Positions 41,921-55,120 of a DNA stretch of 64,000 bases are shown here, one piece after another; within the stretch, counting starts at the first letter, position 1, and each line of letters starts with the position of its first letter. A program made the translations under genes and the position numbers. Below the pieces are notes generated by a model that saw nothing but the letters and a program-made list of their open reading frames with translations, was not told the DNA's origin and searched no databases. Source of the DNA: Acanthacorydalis orientalis (taxonomy: Eukaryota > Arthropoda > Insecta > Megaloptera > Corydalidae); assembly GCA_034766995.1 (NCBI GenBank), contig CM068320.1, positions 11,047,687 through 11,111,686 on the forward strand, given 5' to 3'.

Positions 41921-42747
41921 CGAGGGTCGTTAGATAAGTATGGTAAAAAGCAAGTTAACACCGCTTTTTAGAAAAAAAAAAATTATTTTATTAAAATAAA
42001 ACTATTGTTATTTCTCAACATAGTCTCCATTGAGGGCTGTACACTTGGTCCAGAGAGCCTGCAACATTCCCATTGACGGCGGCGATAACATCCTCATTCG
42101 ACGAAAATATCTTCCTACCGAACCAAATTTTCAAGGTTGAGAAGAGGAAAAAGTCGCACGGGATCAAGTCCGGAGAATAAGATGGACGAGGAATCAGTTC
42201 GAAGCCTAATTCGTCCAATTTCGCCATTGAAGTGGTCGATTTGCGAGACAGCGCGTTGTCCTTGTAAAACAATACAATTTTGTGCGACAAACTTAATCAT
42301 TTTTGTTGCATCTTTTCTTTCGAACGGTTCAATAATGCGACATAAATAGGCTTCTATTATCGTTTTTCCTTTGGTTAAGTAATCGGTTAGGATGATTCCT
42401 TGGGAATTCCAAAAAACAGTATCTATTATTTTCCCAGCCGACAAAATAGTCTTCACTTTCTTCGGTGTACTTTGACAAATTGTTATCCACTGCTTCGACT
42501 CAGGTGTGTTGTGGTGGATCCATGTTTCATCTACGGTGAGGAATCGATGCAGAGGCCTATTCGTTTTTTTCAAATTTTGTTGAAACTGTTACAATGCTCG
42601 CTTCAAACATCTGCAGAACGTAAACAACGCAACGCTTCTGGATAAAATTTCGCCTATGTTAGTTTGAAAAGTGACACTTGATAGCCATGACGTTACCAAA
42701 TGTATGGTAACACCATATCATAGAAATTTGCCATAATTATTAAACGA

Positions 42748-42751
<4 letters not shown>
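41921..42751 (-). mobile_element. deleted mariner, irritans-like family B copy 2
   Basis: About 831 bp inserted inside (TA)n. The left end is CGAGGGTCGTTAGATAAG and the right end TTAAACGACTCA. It has the same architecture as the B copies at 10918 and 46225: a leader joined directly to the catalytic half, with no helix-turn-helix. Confidence 0.85.
42015..42573 (-). pseudogene. mariner transposase catalytic half (B2)
   Basis: The coding part starts near 42573 with KKTNRPLHRFLTVDETWIHH, where a full protein would already be at about residue 150. The first frame (to 42115) contains the first catalytic Asp (VDETW) and FWNSQGIILTDYLTKGKTI. A frameshift moves the reading to a second frame (42290-42015) with FYKDNALSRKS (second Asp kept) and YSPDLIPCDFFLF (third Asp kept). 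All three catalytic positions survive but in two frames, and the DNA-binding half is missing. Confidence 0.85.

Positions 42752-42799
<48 letters not shown>
42751..42799. repeat. (TA)n microsatellite
   Basis: TA tract directly at the right edge of the B2 mariner. Another TA tract is at its left edge, so the element sits within a TA array. Confidence 0.93.
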
Positions 42800-43226
42800 A
42801 ATATATGTATATGTACATTATAGTCAATTATAAGAGAGAAACTTATATATTAACAGATGATATATGTAATTGATCTAATTGGAATTTTATGTATTGTGTC
42901 AATAACAATGAACAAATGTAAGTTTTCTGTAAGTCTATGAATGTATTACGAGCTACACATTATTTTAGGTTTCATATGGCTTGAATATAATACACTCGTA
43001 CATATTTAAATATTTATGTGACAAGCTAGTAAATATTTTAAAAATAAATCAAAAGTGAATTTAAGAAGATTTTACAAGCAAGAAGACTGTTTAATTAAAT
43101 TCAAAATTGAAATTAAAGTATATGAATTATCATTTCACTGTTTGTACCCTTTTCTCTCTCTTTCTCTTGCTCTCTCTCTCTATATATACATACATATATA
43201 TATACATATATATATATATATACATA

Positions 43227-43268
<42 letters not shown>

Positions 43269-43315
43269 TTTATATATATATATATATACATATATTTATA
43301 TATATATATATATAA

Positions 43316-43355
<40 letters not shown>

Positions 43356-43759
43356 TTATATGCGAGAAGGAGGTATAAATAAAAATGTATAAACATATCA
43401 TTCCATTACCCAAACTATTTAAAAATACATTATTGAGTTAAAAACAACGCAATAGTTTAGATTTAAGTTCAAATGATTAATAGATCAAATGTACAGAGAC
43501 AGACAAAATAGTTAGCAGTAGAGATTACTGTCTTATTTTGTGTACTTCCGTGCTTCTCTAGAAATTTAATCTGATGGCTATCTGAATCTAAACTCGAATT
43601 TTAACTGTTATGCTTTGTTTTAATCCTTAGATTAGTTATTACAAAATTGAATGATGCAAGGGATAAAAAAGTTATAACATACTGAATAACAATGATATTC
43701 ATGAATAAAAATCATTAGTCAAAAAATTTTATGAAATTTTGAAACAAATAGAGATGAAC

Positions 43760-43801
<42 letters not shown>

Positions 43802-45241
43802 GAATATATTATATAAGCAGTTTTCTATAGCGAGTAAGCAGAAACTACCTTACTGAGATGTCGAACAAAACAGTCCAGAAAATGAAAATAAAACTACATT
43901 TTTCTAAAAAGTTACGAATATTTAATATAAAATACAGTTCAAAATAGATATTGCATAAAGGAAATGAAAAAAGAGCAGTTAAAGTAGCATGCTACTTACA
44001 AATTAATAAATAATTAAATGAGCGCCGAAAAGAACTTTTTACTTAATTTACCAATTCAAATTCAATAACCATAGTATACTTATAACTAATATACATAATA
44101 AAAACAAATATATTTGAATTTAAATGACAATTTCAAGACGAAAATTTATAATTGTCATTTATGAATATATTACAGATCATAATTTATTATCAATACTGTA
44201 AAAATTTACTCCATGAATTAATAAGAAGAAATCCAACAAACAATAAAAAGATTTTAGCTTTACAAACAGTACAGAGAAATTTACCTAACAGAAAAAATGT
44301 TAAATAAAGAACTTTATGGATGACTCATTATTGAAAATAAGTTTAATCAATAATATATTTACTTTATATATATATATATCATATTTGGACCTTTCTTTAT
44401 TAAAAGATAAAAATTATCATATTCATACAAAGTTATTATTACTCAGCAATTTTAAAATCATACTTTAAACATTAACAAATTATGTAAATTACACAATGGA
44501 AATAAAGATAAAGGATACATTACTAAAACAGTCCTGAATAAATATAATTATTTTCACTACTTATTTGAAATGTTATTATTAGATATTAAATGATTTATTA
44601 ACAGTTTAAAACAGAATAATTCTTCTTTTTAATTAATTTAATGTTTTAAATAAAACTTTTGTCTGTAAAACTGTAATTTGTTAAAATAAAAAAGTATGTA
44701 TAGATTGTTTCATCAAAAAAAGATAAAATAATATAAAATTTGTATAATTCATTTTATATATGAATTAAAATGGTTTTTGGCTATGCGCCAATAAACTTTA
44801 AATATCTATCTATTTTTGAATTCATTTTCTTTATCGTCGATTATAATTCTTAAAATTTGCTTTTTATCACTTTAGAAAGAGAAACTGTATAATGATAACT
44901 CATAACTGTGTGTAAGTTGCGTTTAGTTTACTATTCAATTAATACAATAAACTTTCTTATTATTTGAGATATGACTTGAATACTATTATGTTGAATAAAT
45001 ATTAATTTAGTAAGTTTTTCAGATTACCAGAGTTTTATAAAATAAAAGATTTTTTGAAATTCTTCATATATTTATATACAATCTATTTCATAATTTTTAC
45101 ATTTATTGAGAAATTTGCCAAAGAAAAAGATTATGACAATTATAATGTAAAATGAGAGTATTATTAAGTATAAAAAAGTAATCCTTATAAATTTTTATTT
45201 TCTAAAAATAAAATTAGTTATTTTCAATAATATAACAATAG

Positions 45242-45273
<32 letters not shown>

Positions 45274-45384
45274 TTTGTACATATGAAGGTTTTTAAAGGT
45301 AGGTTTATATTTTTTTTTTATAATTCTTAAATGAAATGAAAGACAATAGATTTTTTACGTGATTACATTTGTAAATTTTGGAAG
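42800..45384. other. no gene; microsatellites
   Basis: Holds a compound (CT)n(TA)n array at about 43150-43353 with TATATTTATA variants, and (TA)n at 43762-43798 and 45242-45268. Around 44771-44800 a GGCTATGCGCC palindrome followed by AATAAA recalls a LINE 3' end, but nothing upstream supports it. Confidence 0.55.
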
Positions 45385-46030
45385 TAACATATGGAAAATA
45401 ATATCGGTCAAATAACCATTTCTGACTGTGATGCAAAAGCGGACTGTTTCGATGGTATTTTCGATCCCCTTTTGGCATATTTCTTGAATTATTTCATCAA
45501 TTTCATAACGACTTTTCTCATTTCGGCTTTCAATCGTCTCTGGCTTATTCTCATAAATCTCACTATTGAGGCATCTCTACAATAGAAATCTCGTGCCAAT
45601 ATTCATTGGTGGCCAATGAATATTGCCAAATCTCGGGATTATTGATCTGGAAACATGGCATTCAAAATGTCTATCGTGGTGCATTATATGTGATAACGTC
45701 GTTTTTTTGACACCATTTATTTTTTAAAACTAATTCTTCAAATTCGCATGTTAAAAAGTTATCAATCATATTACCATAGCGTTCGCCAAACATTGCATAA
45801 CCTTGCTTGAAGCGTTCTCAAAGAAGTAAGATCCAGTGAGACCTCCATGCCAAATATTGCACCACTTTACGGTCACTCTATGCGAATGTAAAGGTCATTG
45901 ATCGATCAACTATGAATTTTCTAAGCCCCAGAAAAGGCTATTTTGTTTTTTGTTCGACCCACACATGTCAAAGTTAACTTTCTCAATCAAGTTAGTTTCC
46001 TGAGAGTTAGCGAAATTGCAGACTGAGGTT
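45385..46030 (-). pseudogene. decayed DDE_3 (Tc1/mariner superfamily) transposase
   Basis: Minus-strand pieces in changing frames follow the order of the DDE_3-type transposases common in insects. TKNKIAFSGA with KIHS (where relatives have NKQN.R.WG.ENP) lies near 45920-45950. It is followed by a W.GG..GSYFFEN block, YGNMI, EE..LKNKWCQ, then NNPEIWQYSLA (near 45620), and finally a C-terminal GYLTDIIFHM near 45390. Many stops and shifts; no intact frame. It is a different lineage from the mariner families around it. Identification is by motif order from memory of the family. Confidence 0.6.
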
Positions 46031-46224
46031 CATAAAATGATTTTACAATAAGTAAGTGTTGTCTAATCAAATAGCATTTCGGATCATTCCATTATGATTT
46101 TACCACGTCCGCTCTCTTCAGATATCAAAATCCAACTAACAAAGTCCCATCAAGTGAAAATGGCGACCAATAAAAGCTGTAAACCAACCTCCTTTTCAAT
46201 ATTCTGTATATATATATATATATA

Positions 46225-47035
46225 TGTGAGTCGTTTGATAAGTACGGTAAAATGCAAGTTAAACAATGTTTTTTGGAAAAAAACGGATTTTATTTCTCAA
46301 CATAGTCTCCATTGAAGGGGCTATACATTTTATCCAGCAAGTCTGAAAAATACGCGTTTACACCGACTATGACATCTTTATTCGACGCGAATTTCCTCCC
46401 ATCGGACCATATTTTTAAGTTTGAGAAGAGGAAGAAGTCGCACGAGCCCAAGTTCGGAGAATGGGTTGGATAAGGAAGCAATTCGGAGCTTAATTCATAC
46501 AATTTTGCCATTGCGATGGTCGATTTGTGAGACGGCGCGTTTCCCTGGTAAAGAGAATATTTTTGTGTCAATTTTGTCCGTTTTTGTTTTAGTTTTTCTT
46601 TCAAGCAGCACAATAATATTGCATAATAAACTCCTGTTATCGTTTTCCCCTTCGTTATGTAGTGGATCAAGATGATTCCTTGGGAATCCCAAAAAACAGT
46701 GGTCATTATCTTTCCAGCCGACGAAACGGTCTGTACCTTCTTTGGCGCACTTTCACCAATCTTCGTCTATTGTCTTGACTGCTGCTTCTACTCACGTGTG
46801 TAGTTGTGGATCCATTTTTCATCCACGGTGACGAATCAACAGAAAAAGGCCTATTCGTTTTTTTCGTTTTTTCGGCAACTACTACAATGCTCGTTTCAAA
46901 AATCTATAGAACTTGAACAACGTTTCGCTTTAGGCTGAAATTTTGCTTATGCTAGTTTGAAAAGTGACACGATATTCGTGACATTACCAAATGAATAGTA
47001 GAACCATTTCATGGAAATTTATCAAACGACTCTCG
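46225..47035 (-). mobile_element. deleted mariner, irritans-like family B copy 3
   Basis: About 811 bp, GTGAGTCGTTTGATAAGTAC at the left, CAAACGACTCTCG at the right, next to TA. It is inserted beside a (TA)n tract and just downstream of the DDE_3 relic. Same leader-to-catalytic-half layout as B1 and B2. Confidence 0.85.
46290..46830 (-). pseudogene. mariner transposase catalytic half (B3)
   Basis: The longest open part is 138 codons (46706-46290), from VFWDSQGIILIHYITKGKTI to NGDYVEK and a natural stop. Where relatives have HQDNAPSH it reads YQGNAPSH, so the second catalytic Asp is Gly. The third Asp is kept (GSCDFFLF). The first block (VTVDEKW, about 46820) lies upstream in another frame. 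No helix-turn-helix region precedes it. Compared with Himar1-type proteins the tail between AYF and NGDYVEK is also shortened, a feature shared by the B copies. Confidence 0.82.
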
Positions 47036-47037
47036 TA

Positions 47038-47330
47038 TATATAACGAGTTCATTATATTCAAAGTCAAAATATAAAATTACTCTATTTTAATTATTTTCT
47101 CATATTGTACAAGTTTTGTTAATTGATTAATAACTAATTTGTCGAAAGATTAAAAAATAATTACAAAAATGAAAACAATATTCATTCCTGAAAATATTAT
47201 TTTTTGAAAAATGTTCATTTTCAGAAAAGTTCACATAAATGATACAAAAATCATTCTGGTTATATTGAAGATCTTTTAAAATATAACACTGCTAGATTTT
47301 ACAAAAAATATAAAAATAAAAGTTATTTAT

Positions 47331-47368
<38 letters not shown>

Positions 47369-48230
47369 ATTGTATAAAATTCAATATAATTTTATTAACT
47401 TATATATCTCAAATAAAAATTAACCTTAAATAATAATGTTTATAATTTTAACATTGTTAAGTGCGAATCTGTTTTTGAATCGGTGTTAAAAATGGGAATC
47501 TTAAATAAAAAAAATACTTGTGTGTAAATTTGTAGTGGGTATATAAAACGAAATTTAATGTAGTATACTGAAATTAAGAATTGTAATTTTTTATGTTATT
47601 AAAATCAAATTTGCACTGTCTCTAAACTAAACTAAAGTACAAAATTATAAAGTTTTTAAACAGGGTCAGATTATATAATTGGATCGTACTGTTTTAAACT
47701 AATGGCGAGAGTTAGCAATTATCTAATCATTTGGAGGCATTATCATTATCTGATAATTTGATTTAAACTCCTTTATTATCGACAATGAGTAGGAGAGTAA
47801 ATTTAACTGAAATTTCGAGATTATATACACATTATAAAATTAATGCGTTACTGTTTAAATCATTGATGACAAATACACGGTTCAATTTTAACAGGAAAGA
47901 GATTGGAGAAACTAGATCTATTTTTTAAAAATATTCAGAAAATGGAATGATTAGAGACAAATTAAATGTATGTTGGTTATAAAATTTGGTAAATACAAAC
48001 AAATTCTGTTAAATGCTAAAATGTCTATATAGTACACATCGAAGTTTGTTTTTCATGTCTTAATTATCATTTAATGACTACGTTTAGAATATAATGAATG
48101 TAATTATTTTTTATTTGTATTATATTTTCTATAGAATATGAAAAATATTTGTCTTCTATCGGAAATATAAAAATAAATAAAGTATTAGTCTGGATATTTT
48201 TTTTTTATTTCTTATTAATATATACATATA

Positions 48231-48232
<2 letters not shown>
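47038..48232. other. no gene seen
   Basis: AT-rich DNA with (TA)n at about 47338-47366. A 45-codon frame starting near 47785 vaguely resembles a transposase N-terminal helix-turn-helix, but this is too weak to call. Confidence 0.5.
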
Positions 48233-48316
<84 letters not shown>

Positions 48317-48330
48317 ATATATATATATAA
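48233..48330. repeat. (TA)n microsatellite
   Basis: About 100 bp of TA with two short interruptions. Confidence 0.95.
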
Positions 48331-50411
48331 TTTTTGGAATAATTAAATCAATAAAAACTATTTTAATTTTAGCGAATCGTATGATTTTCATATTAAAAAC
48401 TCGTTAATGGTTTTAAGTTTTGTAAATTTTTAAATTTTAATTGAAATTTGTTTCTGTGTTATTCTCTTAGACACACTTTTCAGCTTGGTATTTATTACGC
48501 CTATGGTTACAACGCTTGAAATTTATTTTAATAAATTAATTAAGTATAACTTAATTATTTTATTTACTAATTATTTTATTAAAACACTGTTTTAGTAAAT
48601 TCGAAACAATATCTTGTATTTGTGGTTATTGTATTTTAATCTTTCTAGCAAATCTTGAATTCTTATTTTTATGGCTGGTTTTGACTTTCATCATTTTTAT
48701 GTAAAAATACGAACTTTATTTTCTGTTAGATACTGTGTCGTAAAACTAAACAAATCAATGAAACAAGAACTCTGAACAACTTTAAAAATTGAAATGAAAA
48801 AAAGAAATAATATACTTATACTTAAATTTCATTAAAAATATTGTTTTGTATAATTAAAATTAAAATAACAATAAAACTTCTTTCAATAACAGCCAAATTC
48901 AAATGAAAATCATTTTATCTTATTTTAATTTAATTTTTATTACTTATTTAAGATAAAAAAATATTCTTCATTATATTTTCTTTTGAGGTAAAGAAATATT
49001 GTATTATGAAGAAGATATAAATTAAAACAGAATAAATAATAAGAACTTACAAATAATTCATAACGAATAAAAATAACATTGTTTATTTTTCTAAAAAAGG
49101 GAATCTTATCTTTTATTCCACCAGCCTGATTACGTATTGTTTCCAAGGTACATGTTAAATATCACTGATCTAAATTACTGAAGCATATCATTCTGTTTGG
49201 AGAAGAAATTCAAAAACCCTTTTTAAATTTGTTTTTATTTTTAATACATTTTTGCTGTAGCAACTTTAGTTGATTAAATTATGTATTTAAACAACAATTC
49301 ACGCATTTCATGTTGACAACAGAACAGGATTACACTTGTATAGTCCGTTTAACAGCGGTCGAGGAGAGATTTATTTATGTTTAATCCATTGAGAAAATTG
49401 TGATGTTTACAATCACAAAAAATGTTTTACATGTTTTTAAAACGTTTTATAAGTAAATACTTAAATTGAAAACATTCCCTTAAACGCGATCAATACTAAC
49501 TTTTTTGTATTTAGTATTAAAATTTTTTTTCATTGTATATATATATATATAATTAATTTTACAACACAAAAAATACTTCTTGAATAAAATTAGGGACTGA
49601 ACCCATCAGTAATAATTTTATATAATTATTTTTAATATGTATGTAGTTTTTATATATTATTTACATTGACAATAATACGGACCCAACATTTATGAATTAA
49701 TATTTTACATAACGCAATAATATATTTTTAAATATTCCTTCAATAAGTTGATATTTTCTATTTTATGTATAAATGCATATTTAAATATTAATGACGTTAT
49801 GATAAAACTTTAGTGTAAAAAATATGTATAAGTTTCACAAAAATAAAAGCGAAAAAATTAAATACATCATTTGAATGAAATGTTATAAATTATGTCTATA
49901 TATTAGATGAAATCAATTACACAAAAAAAAATATAAACTCAAAGATAAATAATACTTCTTACTTAGAGGGTTCTTTAATCAATTTAATAAAACTATAAAT
50001 ATTAAAATCACTGTAATCCTGCAAACACAAATACAAAATTATAATCTTTAATATACATTTAAATGTCTGTAACCCTATAGAAGAAATAATATCTATCTTC
50101 GAAAAGCAGTATTAACATTCAAGCCAATACAAAAAAAGTTAGAATGGATTAATTTATGTAATGTAAAATATATACATTAAATTTAGAAATATGCACTGTA
50201 GAAATTCAAGTTCACTTTTATAAAAGTATACAATATATTAAATAAAAATACAGAAAATTAATGGTATTTTTTTAATTCCTGTTTTACAAAAGTAATAACT
50301 TCTACAGCGTCATCATTCAACTTATTTAAGATTTATTCGTTTAATATTTTTTTAGTCCAAATATCTTCACGCGAATAATTTTTAAACTTATATTAAAATA
50401 TATTTTAACTA
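48331..50411. other. no gene seen
   Basis: AT-rich DNA with a short (TA)n near 49537. No coding or RNA signal. Confidence 0.6.
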
Positions 50412-50440
50412 TACATATATATATATATACATATACATAT

Positions 50441-50481
<41 letters not shown>

Positions 50482-50516
50482 TATACATATACATATATAT
50501 ATATATACATATACAT

Positions 50517-50570
<54 letters not shown>

Positions 50571-50572
50571 TT
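50412..50572. repeat. (TA)n array with tandem ATACAT units
   Basis: TA with a block of consecutive ATACAT hexamers at about 50446-50478. Confidence 0.93.
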
Positions 50573-51909
50573 CAGAGAAATTATTGTACACGAATTTTAA
50601 TATATATGTCTATAATATAAAATAATAGAAACATACAGCTATTTATTAAATATAAAGTGTACCTTACTTAATATATTTATTTATAAAGTAAATAAAATTG
50701 AAAACTAGAGAAAGGATGTTTAAATTAGTGTTATATCCTAACAAAAATATTTATATTTGAAAGCGAACGAACAAATAATTTATCAATTTACAATTACATA
50801 TTTATCCTTTGATCTACTTCTATATTATAAACATTTTACACATTTAAAACATATTTACTTACGACATGTTTGTATATATATATATATATATATGTATAAT
50901 TCGGTTCATTTATATAAATATTATATTAAGGAGACATAAACATTTTGTTTTCTTATTAATAATAATTCATTTCAATATTTACAAATTTACTGAATAAAAC
51001 AAGAAATTGAAACTTGAGATATTTTCATTATACAAACATTTATAGGTCTCTTAATATAATATATTAATTTTGTTAAATTAATTGATGAAAATACTCTCTA
51101 TTTTAAAGGGGAAGATCTATTCCAATACATTAAGGTTTTATGTATGTATGTATGTGTGTATATATGTATATATATATATTTATATATATATATATATATA
51201 TAAACACACACGTATATAAATATATATCATGTAAGTATAAATATATATATATATATATACATATAATCTCTTATGAGGAATTTAACATTACCTAACATGT
51301 ATGTTTGAAAATAAAGAGGATATTATAAGAACAAGAGAATATTATCAAATTTTGCAAATGAGTTAAATTTAAGCTGATGATACTCTTACAAGCAACAGGC
51401 GGTTGAAATCAAATGCCATACGAAATAATCTTATACAAAGTTCTAAATAATGCATGTCGTCTTATATAGGAACATTCATAAATAACAAATTTATGTTATA
51501 TAAAATAAGAATTAATATGACCGAAATTCGGAAAAGTATTGTTACAATAAACAATAGAATATAAATGTTGTACATACATATATACGGAACTTAAACTTGT
51601 ATAAACATAAATATATATATATATATATATATATATGAAAATTTTCTAGATCGCGTGTAATTCAAAAAACTTAAGAAATATTGATTTCATTCTCATGCGG
51701 TTTTCGCTATAAAATTTTCCATTGTTTAATTATCAGACGAATATTGACTAAAATGTTTAACTTTACAAAATGTTATAAAGTTAGAAATGTGTAGTCGCAA
51801 GAAAAACACGATTTTTTAATGTTTTTTTAACGTTTAATGGGATACTATTCAAATACATTATGAATATAATTGAATTTTCAGCATTAGAAATTGTAGACTA
51901 CATGTAACT
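50573..51909. other. no gene seen
   Basis: AT-rich DNA with (TA)n at about 50872-50894, 51148-51260 (with GTAT and CACA variants) and 51609-51637. Confidence 0.6.
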
Positions 51910-51912
51910 ATG

Positions 51913-51946
<34 letters not shown>

Positions 51947-51954
51947 ATATATAT

Positions 51955-52003
<49 letters not shown>

Positions 52004-52044
52004 ATGTATATATATATATATATATATAAATATATATGTACATA
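51910..52044. repeat. (TA)n array
   Basis: TA array of about 135 bp with phase shifts, directly at the left edge of the 650-bp MITE. Confidence 0.93.
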
Positions 52045-52694
52045 TAGTCCAGAGTATGTAACCCCTTATTTTTATTATTTACCACATATTTGAAACTTCG
52101 CGAATGGCTTCATTCTGATGAATCTACCACACTTTTCCTCTGCAAAAATTCTCGGTAACGCTGGGTTTTCAAACGCGTGTTTCGTGTTTTTCAAATCCGT
52201 TTTTTTGTCGGACTGAAAATACGGCGCAATATTTTTGTCGGACACGGTAATATTCGGTGATGAAAGATACTCATCTATCACGTGTGATTTTTAGCCGACA
52301 CGTGGTAATCACCATACCGTTTATCGTAAAAATGATATTTATTTATTAAACAATCTTGCAGAAATTAAACCTATGATAATCACAAAACACAATCTCGTTA
52401 TTTCGACATGTAGCAGGCGGTAGGCTTATCGATCGCCGGATTGTTTCTGTAGGTCAAGTTTTGTTTCGCATTTTTTATCAAATTATCTTTCAATTTCACT
52501 GCAAAAAAATATGTGGTCATTGCATTATGTAACATTATAAAATTGATATGTTTCGGAATCACGTATTTGAAAACGCAGCGTTACCGAGAATTTTCGCAGA
52601 GGAAAAGTGTGGTAGACTCGTCAAAATGAAGCCACTCACGAAGTTTCAAATATGTGGTAAACAATAAAAATAAAGGGGGTCGGACTGTGGACTA
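52045..52694. mobile_element. 650-bp MITE with 136-bp inverted arms
   Basis: The left arm (52045-52180) and right arm (52559-52694) are inverted copies of each other with few differences. Landmarks are TTCTCGGTAACGCTG on the left against CAGCGTTACCGAGAA on the right, and CATATTTGAAACTTCG against its inverse. The outer ends are TAGTCCA and TGGACTA, set in (TA)n on both sides. The middle is single-copy here and has no recognisable coding sequence. The 68-codon minus-strand frame at 52075-52281 lies mostly in the arm and shows no domain. A TA-targeting superfamily is likely but not proven. Confidence 0.88.
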
Positions 52695-52912
52695 ATATAT
52701 ATATATATAGTAAGCTTTTTCCAAGAAAGAAAGGATCGACTTTGAATAGACCTTCAAAAAATATCGGAAAATATAAAATTAACAAGTATGATTAACTAAT
52801 TAGATAATTAAGATTATTAGATTATTAAGTATGATTAAGTAATTAGATAAGTATGATTTACTTATACATACTAATTCAAAAATTTAAGTAAAATTGCACC
52901 CGACAATAATAT

Positions 52913-53475
52913 TACTTTGGTAGGAGAATAATAACGGTTTTCGTTTTCTAAATTCTAACCTTCATTATTTTTATTGAAAGTAACATTTCATTACGTTCAC
53001 ATTAATATTATTTTGAAGTACATACTTCGATCTGTATTTTGGTAAGAGCGAATTTTGTTTTATTAATAATTTTGCTTCAAATTCAGCTATTGAATTAAAA
53101 ATGGAAAAGAAGCAAATGAAAGCATATTTTTGTATATGTTGAAAACGAGTGATAAAGCACCAGAAAATGCTTCTAAACTAAACGATGCTTTTAGTGAGCG
53201 TACTGTTAAGGAACGTACGTTGCAATGGTGTTTCCAAAAATTTCGTGCTAGAAACGAGAGCCTTAAGATGAAGAAGGTCGCGAGTGTCATTCTTCAGTTC
53301 ATAACGACCAACTGAAGGCGTTACTTGAATCAGAAGGACGTATAGCAATTCGAGAGCTTGCACATAAGATAGGAGTTAATCATCCAATTGTTATGAACCA
53401 CTTAAAACAATGTATGTGAACAAATGTATACGAATTTGAAGGTCATAATCCGCAATTATTTTTCTACTAACCTAA
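52913..53475 (+). mobile_element. mariner deletion derivative, family C copy 5
   Basis: About 563 bp, TTACTTTGGTAGGAGAATAA at the left and CTACTAACCTAA at the right, flanked by TA. MEKKQMKAYF begins at 53101. After a frameshift comes a 61-codon frame with AFSERTVKERTLQWCFQKFRARNESL, the helix-turn-helix region. IRELAHKIGVNHPIVMNHLKQ follows in another frame, then the right end. No catalytic domain. This copy and the two others on the plus strand run in parallel; C1 and C4 are inverted. Confidence 0.8.
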
Positions 53476-53503
53476 TATCAAGTAATGTAACTACTTTATA
53501 TAT

Positions 53504-53540
53504 GAATACATAAACATATATAAAGTATGTTTATGTATTC
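53504..53540. repeat. perfect 15-bp hairpin
   Basis: GAATACATAAACATA, a 7-nt loop TATAAAG, then TATGTTTATGTATTC. It lies just before, and slightly overlaps, the left end of the third small MITE. Confidence 0.9.
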
Positions 53541-53732
53541 ATTTAGGCTTCTACATGAAAGTATTAAAAATAATCACAAAAATTAAAAAAATAATGTTAT
53601 TTTTTATTAAGTGTTTTTAGTTCAATTGTATTTTACTGTTGGTTTGGACTTAAATACTAAATAAAAAATAACATGATTTAAAATTTGCAATTTCTTTAAA
53701 TACTTTCATACGGATGACTAAATTCCATCAAC
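53536..53732 (+). mobile_element. small TIR MITE, copy 3
   Basis: About 197 bp. Left end ATTTAGGCTTCTACATGAAA, right end CATCAAC before TATA; the internal TTTTAGTTCAATTG stretch is present. Homologous to 29067-29269 and 30656-30854, more diverged. Confidence 0.7.
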
Positions 53733-53745
53733 TATATTCATTTAC

Positions 53746-53748
<3 letters not shown>

Positions 53749-53805
<57 letters not shown>
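53749..53805. repeat. (TA)n microsatellite
   Basis: TA tract joined directly to the (ATC)n tail of the RTE element. Confidence 0.95.
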
Positions 53806-53807
<2 letters not shown>

Positions 53808-55120
53808 TCATCATCATCATCATCATCATCATCTTCAGCCCCTGTCAATCCACTGCTGGATAAAGGCCTCTTCCATGATTTTCCATTTTGTTCGATTCAG
53901 TGCCTCTCTTTTCCACAGTTTTCCAATAAAGTTTTTAATATCCTTATCCCATCTGTTCATTGGTCTCTTTCTCGGTCTTTTCATATTCCTTGGTTCCCAG
54001 TCAATAATTTCTCTTGTCCATCGGTTGTCTTCTCTTCTTGCGACATGTCCCGCCCATTTCCATTTCAGACTCTTTACTCTTCTTATTATATCTGTGACTC
54101 CTGTTTGTTTTCGTATCCATTCTATTCTCTTTCTATCTCTTCTTGTTATTCCCAACATGCATCGTTCCATACTTCGTTGGGTTGTTTGGAGTCTTTGAAC
54201 TATTTTGGCGTTAAGCACCCATGTTTCGCTGCCGTAGGTAAGGACCGGTAGTATACACTGATCGAATACTTTTTTCTTTAAACAGAGTGGGATTGTTGAT
54301 TTAAATATTGAGGCGTTTCGTCCGAAAGAGCTCCATCCCATTTTTATTCTCCTATTTACTTCTTCCGTGAATGATCCATCTCTGTTGATAAGCTGGCCTA
54401 GATAAACATATTTCGTGACTTCTTCTATTTCCGTTCCGTTTATTTCAATTTTCTTCGGACATACAAACGCATTGAACAGTACTTTTGTCTTTGTATGATT
54501 CATGTTGAGGCCGATTTTTTGACTGGCATCGTTTAGTTCTTCTATTCTCTTTTGCAACTCTTCCGGAGTATTTGCGAAAATAACTATATCATCGGCAAAC
54601 CGGAGATGGCTTAATCTTTCACCCTTTATCTCGATTCCTTTGTCCTCCCAGTCGAGCGATTTGAATACTTCTTCTAAGGCCGCAGTAAACAATTTCGGAG
54701 AAATTGCATTTCCCTGTCTTACACCTTTCTCGATTTTTATCTTTCTTGTTTCTTCATGTAGCTTCACCGACATCGTTGCTTTTTTATAGATGTTATCTAG
54801 CAGCTCGATATATGTGCCCTCTATGCCCTGGTTCTTCAGTGCAGATATTACCGACAAGGTGGTGATGGAGTCAAAAGCCTTCTCGTAGTCTATAAATCCA
54901 AGACACACTGGTATTTGATATTCATTTGACCGGCTTATTACTTCTCTCACTACTTGAATATGATCCATTGTACTAAATCCGGTTCTAAATCCTGCTTGTT
55001 CCCTTGGTTGGGCGAAATCTAGTTGCACTTGTAGACGTTTCGAAATTATTTTTGTAAAGATCTTATATATCGTAGGTAGTAAACTAATCGGCCGATAATT
55101 CTTCAAATCTTCTTTATCTC

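Noticed and set aside
44771..44805. GGCTATGCGCC palindrome followed by AATAAA, like a LINE 3' end
   Set aside because: No LINE coding sequence or tail next to it; a short chance match is likely.
47781..47918. 45-codon frame vaguely like a transposase helix-turn-helix N-terminus
   Set aside because: Too short and the similarity is loose; no matching downstream domain on that strand.
53875..54251. Open frames of 107 and 68 codons on the plus strand
   Set aside because: Antisense shadows of the RTE reverse transcriptase.
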